Of a stretch of DNA of 64,000 nt, positions 37,279-46,299 are shown in pieces (position 1 is the stretch's first letter; every line of letters starts with the position of its first letter). The DNA lies in contig DHDP01000002.1 of NCBI GenBank assembly GCA_002399405.1, forward strand, positions 62,001 to 126,000, read 5' to 3'. Under the pieces are notes generated by a model that was not told the DNA's origin, did not search any database, and was given only the letters and a program-made list of their open reading frames with translations. The DNA comes from Treponema sp. UBA4873 (GTDB lineage Bacteria; Spirochaetota; Spirochaetia; Treponematales; Treponemataceae). The position numbers and the translations under genes are program-made.

Positions 37279-38013
37279 TTATTTAGTAAGTATGCGGGAA
37301 AGAAACATCCGCGTCCGTTCGTTTTTCGGCGCAGTGAACATCTCTCCGGGGGAACTGTCTTCGACAATATAACCGCCGTCGACGAAAACAACGCGGTCCG
37401 CCACGTCCTTCGCAAACTGCATCTCGTGAGTAACGACCGCCATCGTCATGCTTTCTGCCGCAAGTTCGCGCATAACGTTCAGAACTTCTCCGACGAGTTC
37501 GGGATCAAGCGCGCTTGTCGGTTCGTCGAAAAGGATGATTTCAGGATTCATGGCAAGCGTACGGGCTATTGCAACGCGCTGCTGCTGACCGCCGCTCAGC
37601 GTTCCCGGATAGACGGCCGCCTTCGATTCCATCCCGACTTTTCTGAGCAGCTCGTACGCATGTTCCTCCGCTTCTTCCTTTTTCTGATGCAGAAGACCGC
37701 GCGGAGCGAACGTCACGTTGTCGAGGACAGTCATGAACGGGAACAGATTAAAACGCTGGAAGCACATGCCGACGCGCTGCCGGTATTTCGGTACGTCGAA
37801 TTTTTTGGCGAGAATGTCCTGCCCGTTGTACAAAATAGTGCCGCCCGTCGGTTCCACAAGCAGATTCAGACAGCGCAGCAGCGTACTTTTGCCGCTTCCC
37901 GACGGTCCGATGATGACGAGTACTTCGCCTTTTGAGATATCAAGATCTATGTTCTGAAGTACATTCAATTCACCAAAGCTTTTTCTGAGATTTCGCACTT
38001 CAAGCAGAGCCAT
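37279..38013 (-). CDS. Amino-acid ABC importer ATPase
   Basis: 244 aa from the ATG at 38013, with CGAGG upstream. Walker A GPSGSGKSTLLRCLN, signature LSGGQQQRVAIARTL, Walker B ILFDEPTSALDPELV. GlnQ/HisP type. Confidence 0.95.
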   Translation of the reverse strand: MALLEVRNLRKSFGELNVLQNIDLDISKGEVLVIIGPSGSGKSTLLRCLNLLVEPTGGTILYNGQDILAKKFDVPKYRQRVGMCFQRFNLFPFMTVLDNVTFAPRGLLHQKKEEAEEHAYELLRKVGMESKAAVYPGTLSGGQQQRVAIARTLAMNPEIILFDEPTSALDPELVGEVLNVMRELAAESMTMAVVTHEMQFAKDVADRVVFVDGGYIVEDSSPGEMFTAPKNERTRMFLSRILTK

Positions 38014-38064
38014 ACACACCTCGCTCGCGGCGCCCGTCCGGGACACCGCTGTCTTTACTTCTGA

Positions 38065-38985
38065 TCAGTTGTCTCGGGAATTGACCGTGCACAAACGCTG
38101 TGCAGGGTCGTTCGTAATCATGTGAAGTTTCGGGTCAAGACCGTACTTCTTGAACACGCTGTCTAAGAAACCTTCGTCGCGGAGCGTCATCACCGCACCG
38201 TTGACTTCCTTCATGAACGCAATGTGGTCGAACGAAACGGCGGGAGCAATGCGTCCGATTGTTTCGGGGACGTCCGTGTAACCGGAACAGAGTTTAAGCC
38301 CTTTCAACGTATCGGGTGAATTGGCAAAGAGGCTCTCAACGACAGTGCTGTCGGTAAGGAACGCGTCGATTTTACCGTACTGGAGCGCAACGATTGAACC
38401 GCTCTGGTCTCCCGTAGCAACCGCTTCCTTGATAAGGCCGTCTTTCTGCCATCCCTGTACGACGTACTGCCACGCCGTTCCTTCAGTATAGCCGACGCGG
38501 GTCGTTTTCGGATTAAAAGTCGTCTGTCCGTTTATAGTGCTTTTTTCCGCAGCAAGAAGACCGCCGCCCTGCGTATACCAGATGTCGCCGAAGTAAACTT
38601 TTTCTCCCCGGTCGGCGCGGGTGTACATACAGTCCGCAATAATGTCGATGTTCCCGTTGTTAAGATTCAGAATCAGCTCGCTGAACGGAATAAGGACCAT
38701 CTCGACTTTCTGGATTCCGAGCCGTTTTGCCGCTTCCTTGATGATTTCGGCGTCGACGCCGTCGAAACTTCCCGTTTTCTGGTCGATATAGGCAAACGGA
38801 GAGTCTCCCGAAGAACCTACCTTGAGCACGCCGTTTTTGCGGAGCTGCTGCAGGAACGGACTTGCACCGTCAGAAGAGGTTTCCGCAGCAGCCGGTTTCG
38901 CTTCTGTTTTTTTGCTGCACGAAACGGTAAGAACCGCCGCCGCGCAGAGTGCCAGTACTAAAAGTACTACGTGATTTTTTCTCAT
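38065..38985 (-). CDS. Amino-acid ABC importer substrate-binding lipoprotein
   Basis: 306 aa from the ATG at 38985 with AGGAGG. Signal peptide ends in the lipobox LTVSC, so it is lipid-anchored. The SBP_bac_3 fold shows FAYIDQKTGSFDGVDAEIIKEAAKRLG and CMYTRADRGEKVYF. The ligand cannot be read with confidence. It is the first gene of the importer operon and is preceded by the leader described at 39012-39120. Confidence 0.92.
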   Translation of the reverse strand: MRKNHVVLLVLALCAAAVLTVSCSKKTEAKPAAAETSSDGASPFLQQLRKNGVLKVGSSGDSPFAYIDQKTGSFDGVDAEIIKEAAKRLGIQKVEMVLIPFSELILNLNNGNIDIIADCMYTRADRGEKVYFGDIWYTQGGGLLAAEKSTINGQTTFNPKTTRVGYTEGTAWQYVVQGWQKDGLIKEAVATGDQSGSIVALQYGKIDAFLTDSTVVESLFANSPDTLKGLKLCSGYTDVPETIGRIAPAVSFDHIAFMKEVNGAVMTLRDEGFLDSVFKKYGLDPKLHMITNDPAQRLCTVNSRDN

Positions 38986-39011
38986 AGTGATACCTCCTGA
39001 GATTTCATTCA

Positions 39012-39064
39012 AAACAAAAAAAGACGCCGTTCATGAGCCGGTAAGGGCCGTGAACGACGTCTTT
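39012..39064 (-). terminator. Intrinsic terminator in the leader of the importer operon
   Basis: In the minus-strand RNA, arms 39064-39051 and 39033-39020 form a 14-bp stem with one G-U pair, followed by seven U and a further U-rich stretch. The run ends about 10 nt before the SBP ribosome site and lies downstream of the operon promoter, so it must act on this operon, not on the gene before it. Confidence 0.85.
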
Positions 39065-39069
39065 GTCAT
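39031..39069 (-). CDS. Putative 12-aa leader peptide, threonine-rich
   Basis: ATG at 39069 gives MTKTSFTALTGS and a TGA at 39033-39031. Four of twelve residues are Thr and two Ser. The frame lies over the 5' arm of the terminator, so ribosomes translating it would block the hairpin. The ribosome site is weak. Existence as a translated peptide is an inference. Confidence 0.45.
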   Translation of the reverse strand: MTKTSFTALTGS

Positions 39070-39091
39070 GTTTAATCTGAAATATGGACTC

Positions 39092-39120
39092 ACCATAGCG
39101 GAATACTTTTAAAGTGTCAA
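39092..39120 (-). promoter_or_regulatory. Promoter of the amino-acid importer operon
   Basis: Leftward TTGACA at 39120-39115, 17-bp spacer, TATGGT at 39097-39092. Expected start near 39085, giving a leader of about 100 nt before the SBP ATG. Confidence 0.8.
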
Positions 39121-39205
39121 GCCTTTGAAAAAATATTTATCGGAAATTAATATTATTTAATCACGCCGCCTTACTTATTTATCTGCATCTTATTCCGTAA
39201 AAAAA

Positions 39206-40396
39206 TTATTTCGTCCTGTCCAGAAGTTCGCGTATATACAGGGCGGTACGGACGGAATACCTGGTTTCCGCACTGTTCATATCCGCTCCGAGTATTTCCT
39301 TCACTTTACGGATCCGGTAGTTTACCGTATTCCGGTGCGTCGAGTTTTCCGTGGCTGCGGCCGCAACTCTGCCGCCGTTGTCGATATACAGCTGAAGCGT
39401 CTTTAAATAATCTGCCCGCTTCTCCGCACCGAGTACGGCGAGCTTTCCGAGGACGTCTTCATAATACTGCTCAAGCAGCGCACGGTCCCGTACTTCGGAA
39501 AGCAGTTTGAATACACCGAGCCTGCCGTAGTACGACAGCTGTTCTCCGTCACGGCAGAAGCGCAGCGCAAGAACGGCATGTTCGTATTCGTGAAGCAGAC
39601 CGCCGGGAGACGAACACGTTCCCGAAACGGCTGTTTTCATAAAACGGAAAAACCGGTCTTCCCCGGCGGCGCGGCCGATTGCAGCTCCGGGCTTCTCGGG
39701 ATTGTCGTGAAACACGTAGACAATCTTATGGTCGTGAACGAACCAGCAGAACAGCGACTGAGGAAAATCGAACCGGGCATTGAACGAATAATCAATATAC
39801 CGCGAAAGTTCGTCGTCGCTTTTCCGGAAAAGCTCTTCCGGAAGTTCAAGCAGCACGATTCCGTACGACACGGCTTTGTCGAAACTCGTATCGGCAAGTT
39901 CCGCCGCATCGAATTTCTGCGGATTGAACAGCGCGTTATAGAACAGCTCGGCGGTTGTTTTCCGTTTCTGCCGTTCGCCTACAATGCGGTTCCCGTAATC
40001 CTGCATGATGTCCACGATGTGTATTTCCCACGGCATCGAAAAAAGCGGAAAGCGGAGCGTATCGCAGAGCTGTTTTATTTCGGCAGGAATCTCACCGATA
40101 TATTTCCCTGTATTTATGATAAGACCTGCCGCGTCGAGTTCGTGCAGGCGTGTTACAAGCCGGGTCAGATATCCGACGGTAAAATCATATCCGTCAGCTG
40201 CGCCCGGCTTCGTCCGCCCGATGTTCATGCCGGTCGTAACCGCGAGTTCTCCTCCGCGGATAAAATCGATTGTGCTCGTATCCTCGGTATAGTACATCCA
40301 GCTTACAGGATGATGCATCCCTTTTCTGCCGGCCAGCAGTTTGAGACGGTACAGATCCGCTGTCGAATTGAACAGCGACTGGAGCGTAAGTGCCAT
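39206..40396 (-). CDS. PucR-family transcriptional regulator
   Basis: 396 aa from the ATG at 40396 with GAGGTG. N-terminal PucR domain (LAGRKGMHHPVSWMYYTED, GELAVTTGMNIG) and C-terminal HTH_30 (YIDNGGRVAAAATENSTHRNTVNYRIRKVKEILG). PucR-type proteins activate nitrogen or amino-acid catabolic genes. It is divergent from the class III aminotransferase, its probable target. Confidence 0.9.
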   Translation of the reverse strand: MALTLQSLFNSTADLYRLKLLAGRKGMHHPVSWMYYTEDTSTIDFIRGGELAVTTGMNIGRTKPGAADGYDFTVGYLTRLVTRLHELDAAGLIINTGKYIGEIPAEIKQLCDTLRFPLFSMPWEIHIVDIMQDYGNRIVGERQKRKTTAELFYNALFNPQKFDAAELADTSFDKAVSYGIVLLELPEELFRKSDDELSRYIDYSFNARFDFPQSLFCWFVHDHKIVYVFHDNPEKPGAAIGRAAGEDRFFRFMKTAVSGTCSSPGGLLHEYEHAVLALRFCRDGEQLSYYGRLGVFKLLSEVRDRALLEQYYEDVLGKLAVLGAEKRADYLKTLQLYIDNGGRVAAAATENSTHRNTVNYRIRKVKEILGADMNSAETRYSVRTALYIRELLDRTK

Positions 40397-40448
40397 AGGA
40401 TTCACCTCATTTATGTGCTTTATGCACAATTTTCTTATATATATTTAG

Positions 40449-40460
40449 GCGGATATCCGC
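40449..40460. promoter_or_regulatory. Palindrome between pucR-like and aminotransferase genes
   Basis: gcggatatccgc is a perfect 12-bp palindrome centred in the divergent intergenic region; tgtgctttatgcaca lies 30 bp to its left as a second dyad. Candidate operator for the PucR-type regulator. Confidence 0.55.
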
Positions 40461-40531
40461 TTTATTATACTTTCTAATGTGCTAACATACAACTGAATAC
40501 AATTTCCGCATGTTTTTTAGGAGGCTCTGCC

Positions 40532-41887
40532 ATGCTGAAAGATGAATTACCCAGAATTATCACAGAAAAACTGCCGGGACCGAAAGCCGAAGCCGTAATC
40601 AAACGGCGTCAGGCCGTCGTCCCGAACGCCATACGATGCGTCTATCCGTGCGTCATCGACAAAGCCGCAGGCGCAATCATACAGGATGTCGACGGAAACT
40701 ATTTCCTCGACTGGGTCGGCGGCGTCGGCGTACTCAACGTCGGCCACGCGCATCCCGAACTTGTCAAGGCGGTACAGAATCAGGCCGAACGGTATTTCCA
40801 CGGCATGTTCAACATCGTCACACACGAAGGATACGTCGAGCTTGCGGAAAAACTCGGCGCGCGCGTTCCCGTCCGCGGCACGCATAATAAAGTCATGTTC
40901 GCGAACAGCGGCGCGGAAGCCGACGAGAACGCGGTCAAGATTGCACGCGCATATACAAAGCGCCCGAACATCATCGTTATGTCGGGAGCGTTCCACGGCC
41001 GTACGCTGCTTACGATGACAATGACGTCAAAGAAAGCATACGCAGTCGGACAGGGACCGTTCCCGGACGGTGTGTACCGCGCCGAATTTCCGAACCTGTA
41101 CCGCAAACCGGAAGGCATAAGCGACGACAAGGCGATTGCATATTACGTTAATAAATTCACCAGCGTGTTCGAAGAATGCTCCCCTGCGCAGTACGTGGCG
41201 GCCGTCGTCATTGAACCGCTGCAGGGCGAAGGCGGATTCATTCCAGCGCCTGTAGAATACGTAAAAGCAATCAGAAAGATATGCGACGAAAACGGCATCA
41301 TGCTCGTCGCAGACGAAGTTCAGTCCGGTTTCGCACGCACCGGAAAACTTTTTGCTTCCGAATACTGGAAGGAAGCCGGATGCGAACCTGATATTCTGGC
41401 AACGGCAAAATCAATCGCCGGCGGTGTTCCGCTCAGCGCAGTTATCGCGCGGGATGAAATCATGGATTCCGTTCCGGCCGGCGTCATAGGCGGAACGTAC
41501 GGCGGCAACGCACTCGCATGCGCCGCGGGTCTCAAAGTCCTCGACGTAATCGATAAAGAGCATCTCGTCGAACGCTCGAATGAAATCGGCGGGAAGTGCA
41601 TGGAGCGCTTCAATTCATGGAAAGATAAATACGAGTGCATCGGAGACGTCCGCGGACTCGGCGCGATGGTCGGGATTGAATTTGTTAAGAACAGAGAAAC
41701 AAAGGAACCCGCCCCGCAGCTTGTGTCCGACATCATCCGGTATGCGGCGTACCACGGACTGCTTATGGAAAACGCCGGTACGTACAGCAACGTCATCCGT
41801 TTTCTGGCACCGCTCGTCATTACCGACGCACAGCTTGAAGCCGGATTCACAATTTATGAGGAAGCAATCCGTCATTGTGCGAAATAA
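40532..41887 (+). CDS. Class III aminotransferase (4-aminobutyrate-type)
   Basis: 451 aa. PLP enzyme: SGAEADENAVKIAR, SGAFHGRTLLTM, the DEVQSGFARTG aspartate and AKSIAGGVPLSAVI with the catalytic Lys. Overall closest to 4-aminobutyrate/ornithine aminotransferases. AGGAGG precedes the ATG. It is divergent from the PucR-type regulator and beyond that lies the amino-acid importer, so uptake and transamination of one amino acid may be linked. Confidence 0.92.
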   Translation: MLKDELPRIITEKLPGPKAEAVIKRRQAVVPNAIRCVYPCVIDKAAGAIIQDVDGNYFLDWVGGVGVLNVGHAHPELVKAVQNQAERYFHGMFNIVTHEGYVELAEKLGARVPVRGTHNKVMFANSGAEADENAVKIARAYTKRPNIIVMSGAFHGRTLLTMTMTSKKAYAVGQGPFPDGVYRAEFPNLYRKPEGISDDKAIAYYVNKFTSVFEECSPAQYVAAVVIEPLQGEGGFIPAPVEYVKAIRKICDENGIMLVADEVQSGFARTGKLFASEYWKEAGCEPDILATAKSIAGGVPLSAVIARDEIMDSVPAGVIGGTYGGNALACAAGLKVLDVIDKEHLVERSNEIGGKCMERFNSWKDKYECIGDVRGLGAMVGIEFVKNRETKEPAPQLVSDIIRYAAYHGLLMENAGTYSNVIRFLAPLVITDAQLEAGFTIYEEAIRHCAK

Positions 41888-41976
41888 CCGGTGAGATTGC
41901 AGCCGCCCGGACACAGTGTTATACTTATTAATGTCAGGAATCTCTTATATCGTGTTTATTTAAGGAGAATAATGTC

Positions 41977-42546
41977 ATGAACAGTACAAAACCGAAGACG
42001 GGCGTATTTATCGGAAGCCTCAGAAAAGAATCATTCACTAAAAAAATAGCACGTGAATTGGAAAGTCTTGCTTCCGGTAAATTTGATTTTACGGAAATGG
42101 AAATGGGCAACCTGCCCATATACAACCAGGACCTCGACGACGAAGGAAAAGCTCCTTCCGAATGGATACAGTTCCGGGAAAAAGTACAGGAACTGGACGC
42201 CGTCCTCTTCGTCACCCCCGAATACAACCGCTCCGTGCCGCCGCTTCTTAAAAACGCAATAGATATCGCCTCCCGGCCGATGGGCCACAACGTCTGGAAC
42301 GGGAAACCTGCAGCCGTAATCGGAGTATCACCCGGAGCCCTCGGAGGATTCGGAGTCGTGCAGCAGCTGCGGCAGATGTTCACTGTGCTTAATATTCCGA
42401 CAATGCAGCAGCCCGAAGCATACATCGGCAATGCAGCGGCTCTGCTCGGAGAGGATGGAAAAATCCAGAACGAAAAAACGAGAGCATTCCTCGCTTCCGT
42501 CATGGATGCATACCTGGAGTGGATCAAAACTCTTTCATCAAAATAA
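41977..42546 (+). CDS. NADPH-dependent FMN reductase family protein
   Basis: 189 aa. GVFIGSLRKESFTKKIA as the FMN phosphate loop, then FVTPEYNRSVPPLLKNAID and the GVSPGALGGFG loop. This is the typical ArsH/YieF/azoreductase-like flavodoxin fold. AAGGAG upstream. Quinone or chromate reduction is typical; the substrate is not determined here. Confidence 0.92.
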   Translation: MNSTKPKTGVFIGSLRKESFTKKIARELESLASGKFDFTEMEMGNLPIYNQDLDDEGKAPSEWIQFREKVQELDAVLFVTPEYNRSVPPLLKNAIDIASRPMGHNVWNGKPAAVIGVSPGALGGFGVVQQLRQMFTVLNIPTMQQPEAYIGNAAALLGEDGKIQNEKTRAFLASVMDAYLEWIKTLSSK

Positions 42547-42581
42547 ATCAACAAACCGCTGCATCGTTTACCGAAAATATC

Positions 42582-42627
42582 GTAACAGACACCGGTCAAT
42601 CGTAAGGATCGTATCGATGTCTGTTAC
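42582..42627. repeat. Hairpin in the convergent gap between FMN reductase and gap
   Basis: Arms gtaacagaca and tgtctgttac, 10 bp, with a 26-nt loop. It reaches the last codons of neither gene and lacks a clear U-run, so a bidirectional terminator role is possible but weakly supported. Confidence 0.45.
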
Positions 42628-42631
42628 AGTC

Positions 42632-43639
42632 TCAGATACCTTTTTTGTCTACAAGCGCTGCAAGGTCAACAAGGCGGTTGGAAAAGCCCCACTCATTGTC
42701 GTACCATGCAAGTACTTTCACCATTCTTTTCCCTATAACGAGAGTCGAAAGGGCATCAACTATCGATGACCTGGGATCGCCCTGATAGTCGGAGGAAACA
42801 AGCGGTTCTTCGCTGTATCCGAGAATGCCTTTTAACCGTCCTTCAGATGCGGTGAGGAACGCAGCATTTACTTCTTCAGCGGTTACGTCGCGCGCAAGTG
42901 TTGCAGTCAGATCCACAATCGACACAACAGGTACGGGAACCCGGAGGGAATATCCCGTCAGTTTTCCGTCAAGAGCGGGTATAACTTTTCCTATAGCTTT
43001 CGCAGCACCGCTTGTGTAGGGAACTATTGACAGCGCCGCAGCCCGGGCTCCCCGCAGATTTTTTTCAGGCTGATCATGAAGTACCTGACTGTTTGTATAT
43101 GCATGCGTCGTATTCATAAGACCGTATTCTATCCCGAATGTCTCATGCAGGACCGAAGCGACCGGTGCAAGTCCGTTGGTTGTGCAGGAACCGTTGCTCA
43201 GTATGCGGTGTTTTAAAGGATCATACGCTGTATCGTTTACACCCATGACAACGGTAAGATCGTCGCCTTTCGCAGGTGCGGATATGATGACCCGTTTTGC
43301 ACCGTTCGGGCCAAGATGCAGTTCCGCAGAAGTCCTGTCCGTAAAACGTCCGGTAGATTCGATAACCAGATCGACTCCCGCTTCCTTCCAGGGAATGTCC
43401 GCAGGATTTTTCTCAGCAAAAACTTTTATGTAATCATCTCCGACTTTTATTTCTCCCGGGCCGGACGTTACATTGTAACCGAACGTACCCAGAATTGAAT
43501 CGTGTTTGAGCAGATGCGCAAGCGTTGCACTGTCGGTCAGATCGTTGACAGCGGCAATTTTAATATCAGGACGTCCCCAGGCTGCACGCAGAAAATTCCG
43601 GCCGATACGTCCGAATCCGTTAATACCGATTGTAATCAT
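42632..43639 (-). CDS. gap: Glyceraldehyde-3-phosphate dehydrogenase
   Basis: 335 aa from the ATG at 43639 with AGGAGG. Glycolytic NAD-dependent oxidation of G3P. INGFGRIGRNFLRAA nucleotide fold, catalytic SNGSCTTNGLAP Cys, and WYDNEWGFSNR at the C-terminus. Full family length. Confidence 0.97.
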   Translation of the reverse strand: MITIGINGFGRIGRNFLRAAWGRPDIKIAAVNDLTDSATLAHLLKHDSILGTFGYNVTSGPGEIKVGDDYIKVFAEKNPADIPWKEAGVDLVIESTGRFTDRTSAELHLGPNGAKRVIISAPAKGDDLTVVMGVNDTAYDPLKHRILSNGSCTTNGLAPVASVLHETFGIEYGLMNTTHAYTNSQVLHDQPEKNLRGARAAALSIVPYTSGAAKAIGKVIPALDGKLTGYSLRVPVPVVSIVDLTATLARDVTAEEVNAAFLTASEGRLKGILGYSEEPLVSSDYQGDPRSSIVDALSTLVIGKRMVKVLAWYDNEWGFSNRLVDLAALVDKKGI

Positions 43640-43704
43640 ATTATCCTCCTGTCTCTTATAAAAATATACAAAATACGGGGCATGGCATAAATGACAATCA
43701 GGAA

Positions 43705-44679
43705 TCAAATCATGCCAAAACGCAGACGGTAGTCGGAAGGAGAAACACCAAGCTGTTTTTCAAAGATTCTCCTGAGCGTCAGTGCCGAACCGAGCCCGCA
43801 GGCTGAAGCAATTTCATCAAGCGATTCATGTCCCTGTTCAAGGCGTATACGCGCTGCTTCAAGACGGATGTCTTCGATAAATCTCGCAGGAGTAGTACCC
43901 GTTTCCCGGGAAAATGCCCGAGAAAAGTTCCGAAGGCTCATGGCCGCATGGCCGGCAAGCACCTCGACACTCAGATTCCGGTCCAAGTGTTCCAGAGCCC
44001 AGCTTTGGATCCGCCCGATCGATGTATCGGGATCAGCCTGTGACGCAAGATACCGGCTGAACTGAGCCTGGCCTCCCGGTCTCCGCAGATACATAACAAG
44101 TTCCTTTGCAACAATTCCGGCTGTATCGCTTCCCATATCGTCCGCAACAAGTGCCAGCGCCAGATCAAAACCGAAACTGGCTCCGGCAGATGTCCATATA
44201 TTTCCGTCCCGGACGAATATGGAATTTCTGTCTATTTCCGTTGTAGGCGACAGCTTTGCAAGGGTTGTAAAATGGCGCCAGTGCGTCGTCGCTTTCCTTC
44301 CTGCAAGCAGGCCCGCACGTGCAAGTATCAGGGCTCCCGCACAGACGGAAACCGTTCTCCTGCTGTACTTGTATGCCTGTGCAATCCAGGCGGCTGCAAC
44401 GTCTGATTCCCCATTGTCAGAAGCATTGTTCATTACAAAAATAGTATCCCACGGGCGTTTTATATCAAGCTCGGAAAGGCATACGTTCGACAGCAGCGAC
44501 AATTCTTCTTTCCCGCGGATGACCTTAGACTGTCCGACGGAAGCTATGACGGTTTTATACAGCATAGTACCCGGCGGCGCGGACTGATTTGCCTGATTAA
44601 GGATGTCGGCAATTCCTGCCGGCTCAAAAAGGGCTCCCCCGTCGGGAACCAGTAAAAGAACATCTCTCGCATCCACCAT
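43705..44679 (-). CDS. GlxA-like regulator: DJ-1/PfpI domain plus AraC helix-turn-helix
   Basis: 324 aa from the ATG at 44679; the longer frame begins with TTG. N-terminal amidase-like DJ-1/PfpI domain with the VCAGALILARAGLLAGRKATTHW elbow, and C-terminal AraC domain (VLAGHAAMSLRNFSRAFSRETGTTPARFI, SACGLGSALTLRRIFEKQLG). GlxA/FtrA group; effector unknown. A -10 hexamer ends 6 nt before the ATG. Confidence 0.9.
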   Translation of the reverse strand: MVDARDVLLLVPDGGALFEPAGIADILNQANQSAPPGTMLYKTVIASVGQSKVIRGKEELSLLSNVCLSELDIKRPWDTIFVMNNASDNGESDVAAAWIAQAYKYSRRTVSVCAGALILARAGLLAGRKATTHWRHFTTLAKLSPTTEIDRNSIFVRDGNIWTSAGASFGFDLALALVADDMGSDTAGIVAKELVMYLRRPGGQAQFSRYLASQADPDTSIGRIQSWALEHLDRNLSVEVLAGHAAMSLRNFSRAFSRETGTTPARFIEDIRLEAARIRLEQGHESLDEIASACGLGSALTLRRIFEKQLGVSPSDYRLRFGMI

Positions 44680-44685
44680 ATACAC

Positions 44686-44715
44686 AGTATATCCCGCAGT
44701 GGAAACAGTTATCAA
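44686..44715 (-). promoter_or_regulatory. Promoter directly before the GlxA-like start codon
   Basis: TTGATA at 44715-44710, 18-bp spacer, TATACT at 44691-44686, then 6 nt to the ATG at 44679. Transcription would start at or next to the A of ATG, with no room for a ribosome site. Confidence 0.65.
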
Positions 44716-44793
44716 GGAACAGAGCAATATTATACAGACGGCGGCCGTTTCCCTATAGATATTTCTGCCATAATGAGACTATATTTATAGTAC

Positions 44794-45561
44794 ATGAGTA
44801 ACAGAATGCCTGTTTTATTCGTCGGACACGGCTCTCCGATGAATGCAGTCGAAAATAATGAATTTACGGAAACATGGCGGACTCTCGCCGAAAACATCTC
44901 CCGTCCGTCTGCCGTTCTCTCGGTTTCTGCACACTGGTTCACTGAAGGGGAACGGATACAGACAGTACCCCGTCCCAGACAGATATATGATATGTACGGC
45001 TTTCCGCAGGAACTGTACGATGTGCGTTTTCCCGCAGAAGGAAACCCGAAGCTGGCTGAAAAAGTAATAAAACTCGTTCATACTCCCGTCAGTGCGGATA
45101 ACTCGTGGGGAATCGACCACGGTACATGGTCCGTACTGTGCAGAATGTATCCCGCAGCGGATATCCCTGTTGTACAGTTGAGCGTGAACCGCAGCGCATC
45201 ACTTAAGAATCAGTATGAGCTGGGCAGGGAATTACTACCGCTCAGAGACGACGGCATACTGATCTTTGCAAGCGGTAACGTAGTTCATAATCTGGGCATG
45301 ATCGACTGGGATAAGCCGGACGGGTTCGGCTGGGCTGATTCGTTTGACGGAACGGTGAAGAATGCAGTCCTGTCGGGAGACGTGCAGACAGTTATGAATG
45401 CTGCCTCTTCCGGGCAGGATGCCCGCCGTGCCGTTCCCACACCTGATCATTTTATGCCGCTGCTGTATGCACTCGGAGCTGCGGACGGTGATAAACCCGT
45501 TGTGTTCAACGATGCACGTACGCTCGGCTCTTTATCCATGACAGGTTTCATTTTCGGTTGA
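44794..45561 (+). CDS. DODA-type extradiol dioxygenase (YgiD-like)
   Basis: 255 aa. LigB-superfamily non-haem iron enzyme: LFVGHGSPMNAVE (metal His), SVSAHWFTEG (second His), GIDHGTWSVL, and ASGNVVHNLG with the catalytic histidine. Length equals YgiD/4,5-DOPA dioxygenase. Oxygen-dependent ring cleavage would be unusual in a strict anaerobe, so the substrate or role may differ. No Shine-Dalgarno is visible before the ATG. Confidence 0.87.
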   Translation: MSNRMPVLFVGHGSPMNAVENNEFTETWRTLAENISRPSAVLSVSAHWFTEGERIQTVPRPRQIYDMYGFPQELYDVRFPAEGNPKLAEKVIKLVHTPVSADNSWGIDHGTWSVLCRMYPAADIPVVQLSVNRSASLKNQYELGRELLPLRDDGILIFASGNVVHNLGMIDWDKPDGFGWADSFDGTVKNAVLSGDVQTVMNAASSGQDARRAVPTPDHFMPLLYALGAADGDKPVVFNDARTLGSLSMTGFIFG

Positions 45562-45646
45562 ATCACAGCCGGCAGCAGACAATCTTTTGATGCCGCTTCA
45601 CGGGAAATACCGCGAAGCAGATTGCGAAAAAAAAGGCAGCTGCAGC

Positions 45647-46228
45647 TCAGGCGAACGCATGCAGCACGAGGAACACGGCTGTAACGAACGCATCAGAGAC
45701 GAGCGGAATAAGCCCGTCGACAAACGACGCCGTTCCTTCAAGATGATAATAACGCAGATAGCAGATAAATCCTGAGACAGTCGCCGCAAGAACAAGCAGC
45801 TTCAGGACAACTGCGGCGGGCGTTCCGAATCGTCCGGCCGTATACAGCGCGGAAAGCGCGCACAGTTCCCCCGCAGCCCACAAAATCATAATAAAAAGTT
45901 CCGACGTAACAGGACGATGAAACGCATATATGCTCACGGCGAGCAGGATCACGTACAGCAGCAGTCCCGCTATGAGAATTCTTCCCGCCGGTACAAGCGG
46001 GCGGACATCAAAGGGAAGCCGTACGCCGAAAACAAACAGCAGAATTGCGGCGAAGCCCGTCAAAAACGCGGGAATAAGCAGCGCCGCAGAAACGGAACGG
46101 GAAGCGGCTGCACCGGGCCTGAAAACCGCAACCCACCACGCAATGTACAGCAGGCTTGTCGCAAACATGGATAAATTGCCGGAAAACAGAAGCCAGTCCC
46201 TGACCGTAAAATTTCTGAAAAGTATCAT
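45647..46228 (-). CDS. Integral membrane protein of unknown function
   Basis: 193 aa from the ATG at 46228, which has GGAGG; an upstream GTG at 46303 overlapping the RNA-ligase stop is possible. About six hydrophobic helices (WLLFSGNLSMFATSLLYIAWWVAVF, AALLIPAFLTGFAAILLFVFG, ILIAGLLLYVILLAVSIYAF). No family recognised with confidence. Confidence 0.7.
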   Translation of the reverse strand: MILFRNFTVRDWLLFSGNLSMFATSLLYIAWWVAVFRPGAAASRSVSAALLIPAFLTGFAAILLFVFGVRLPFDVRPLVPAGRILIAGLLLYVILLAVSIYAFHRPVTSELFIMILWAAGELCALSALYTAGRFGTPAAVVLKLLVLAATVSGFICYLRYYHLEGTASFVDGLIPLVSDAFVTAVFLVLHAFA

Positions 46229-46299
46229 ACCGTTTACCTCCAAACCGTCGATTCGTGCGGGAGAGTTTAATACCCCGCTGCTTGCGGCGGAGTTGTTCA

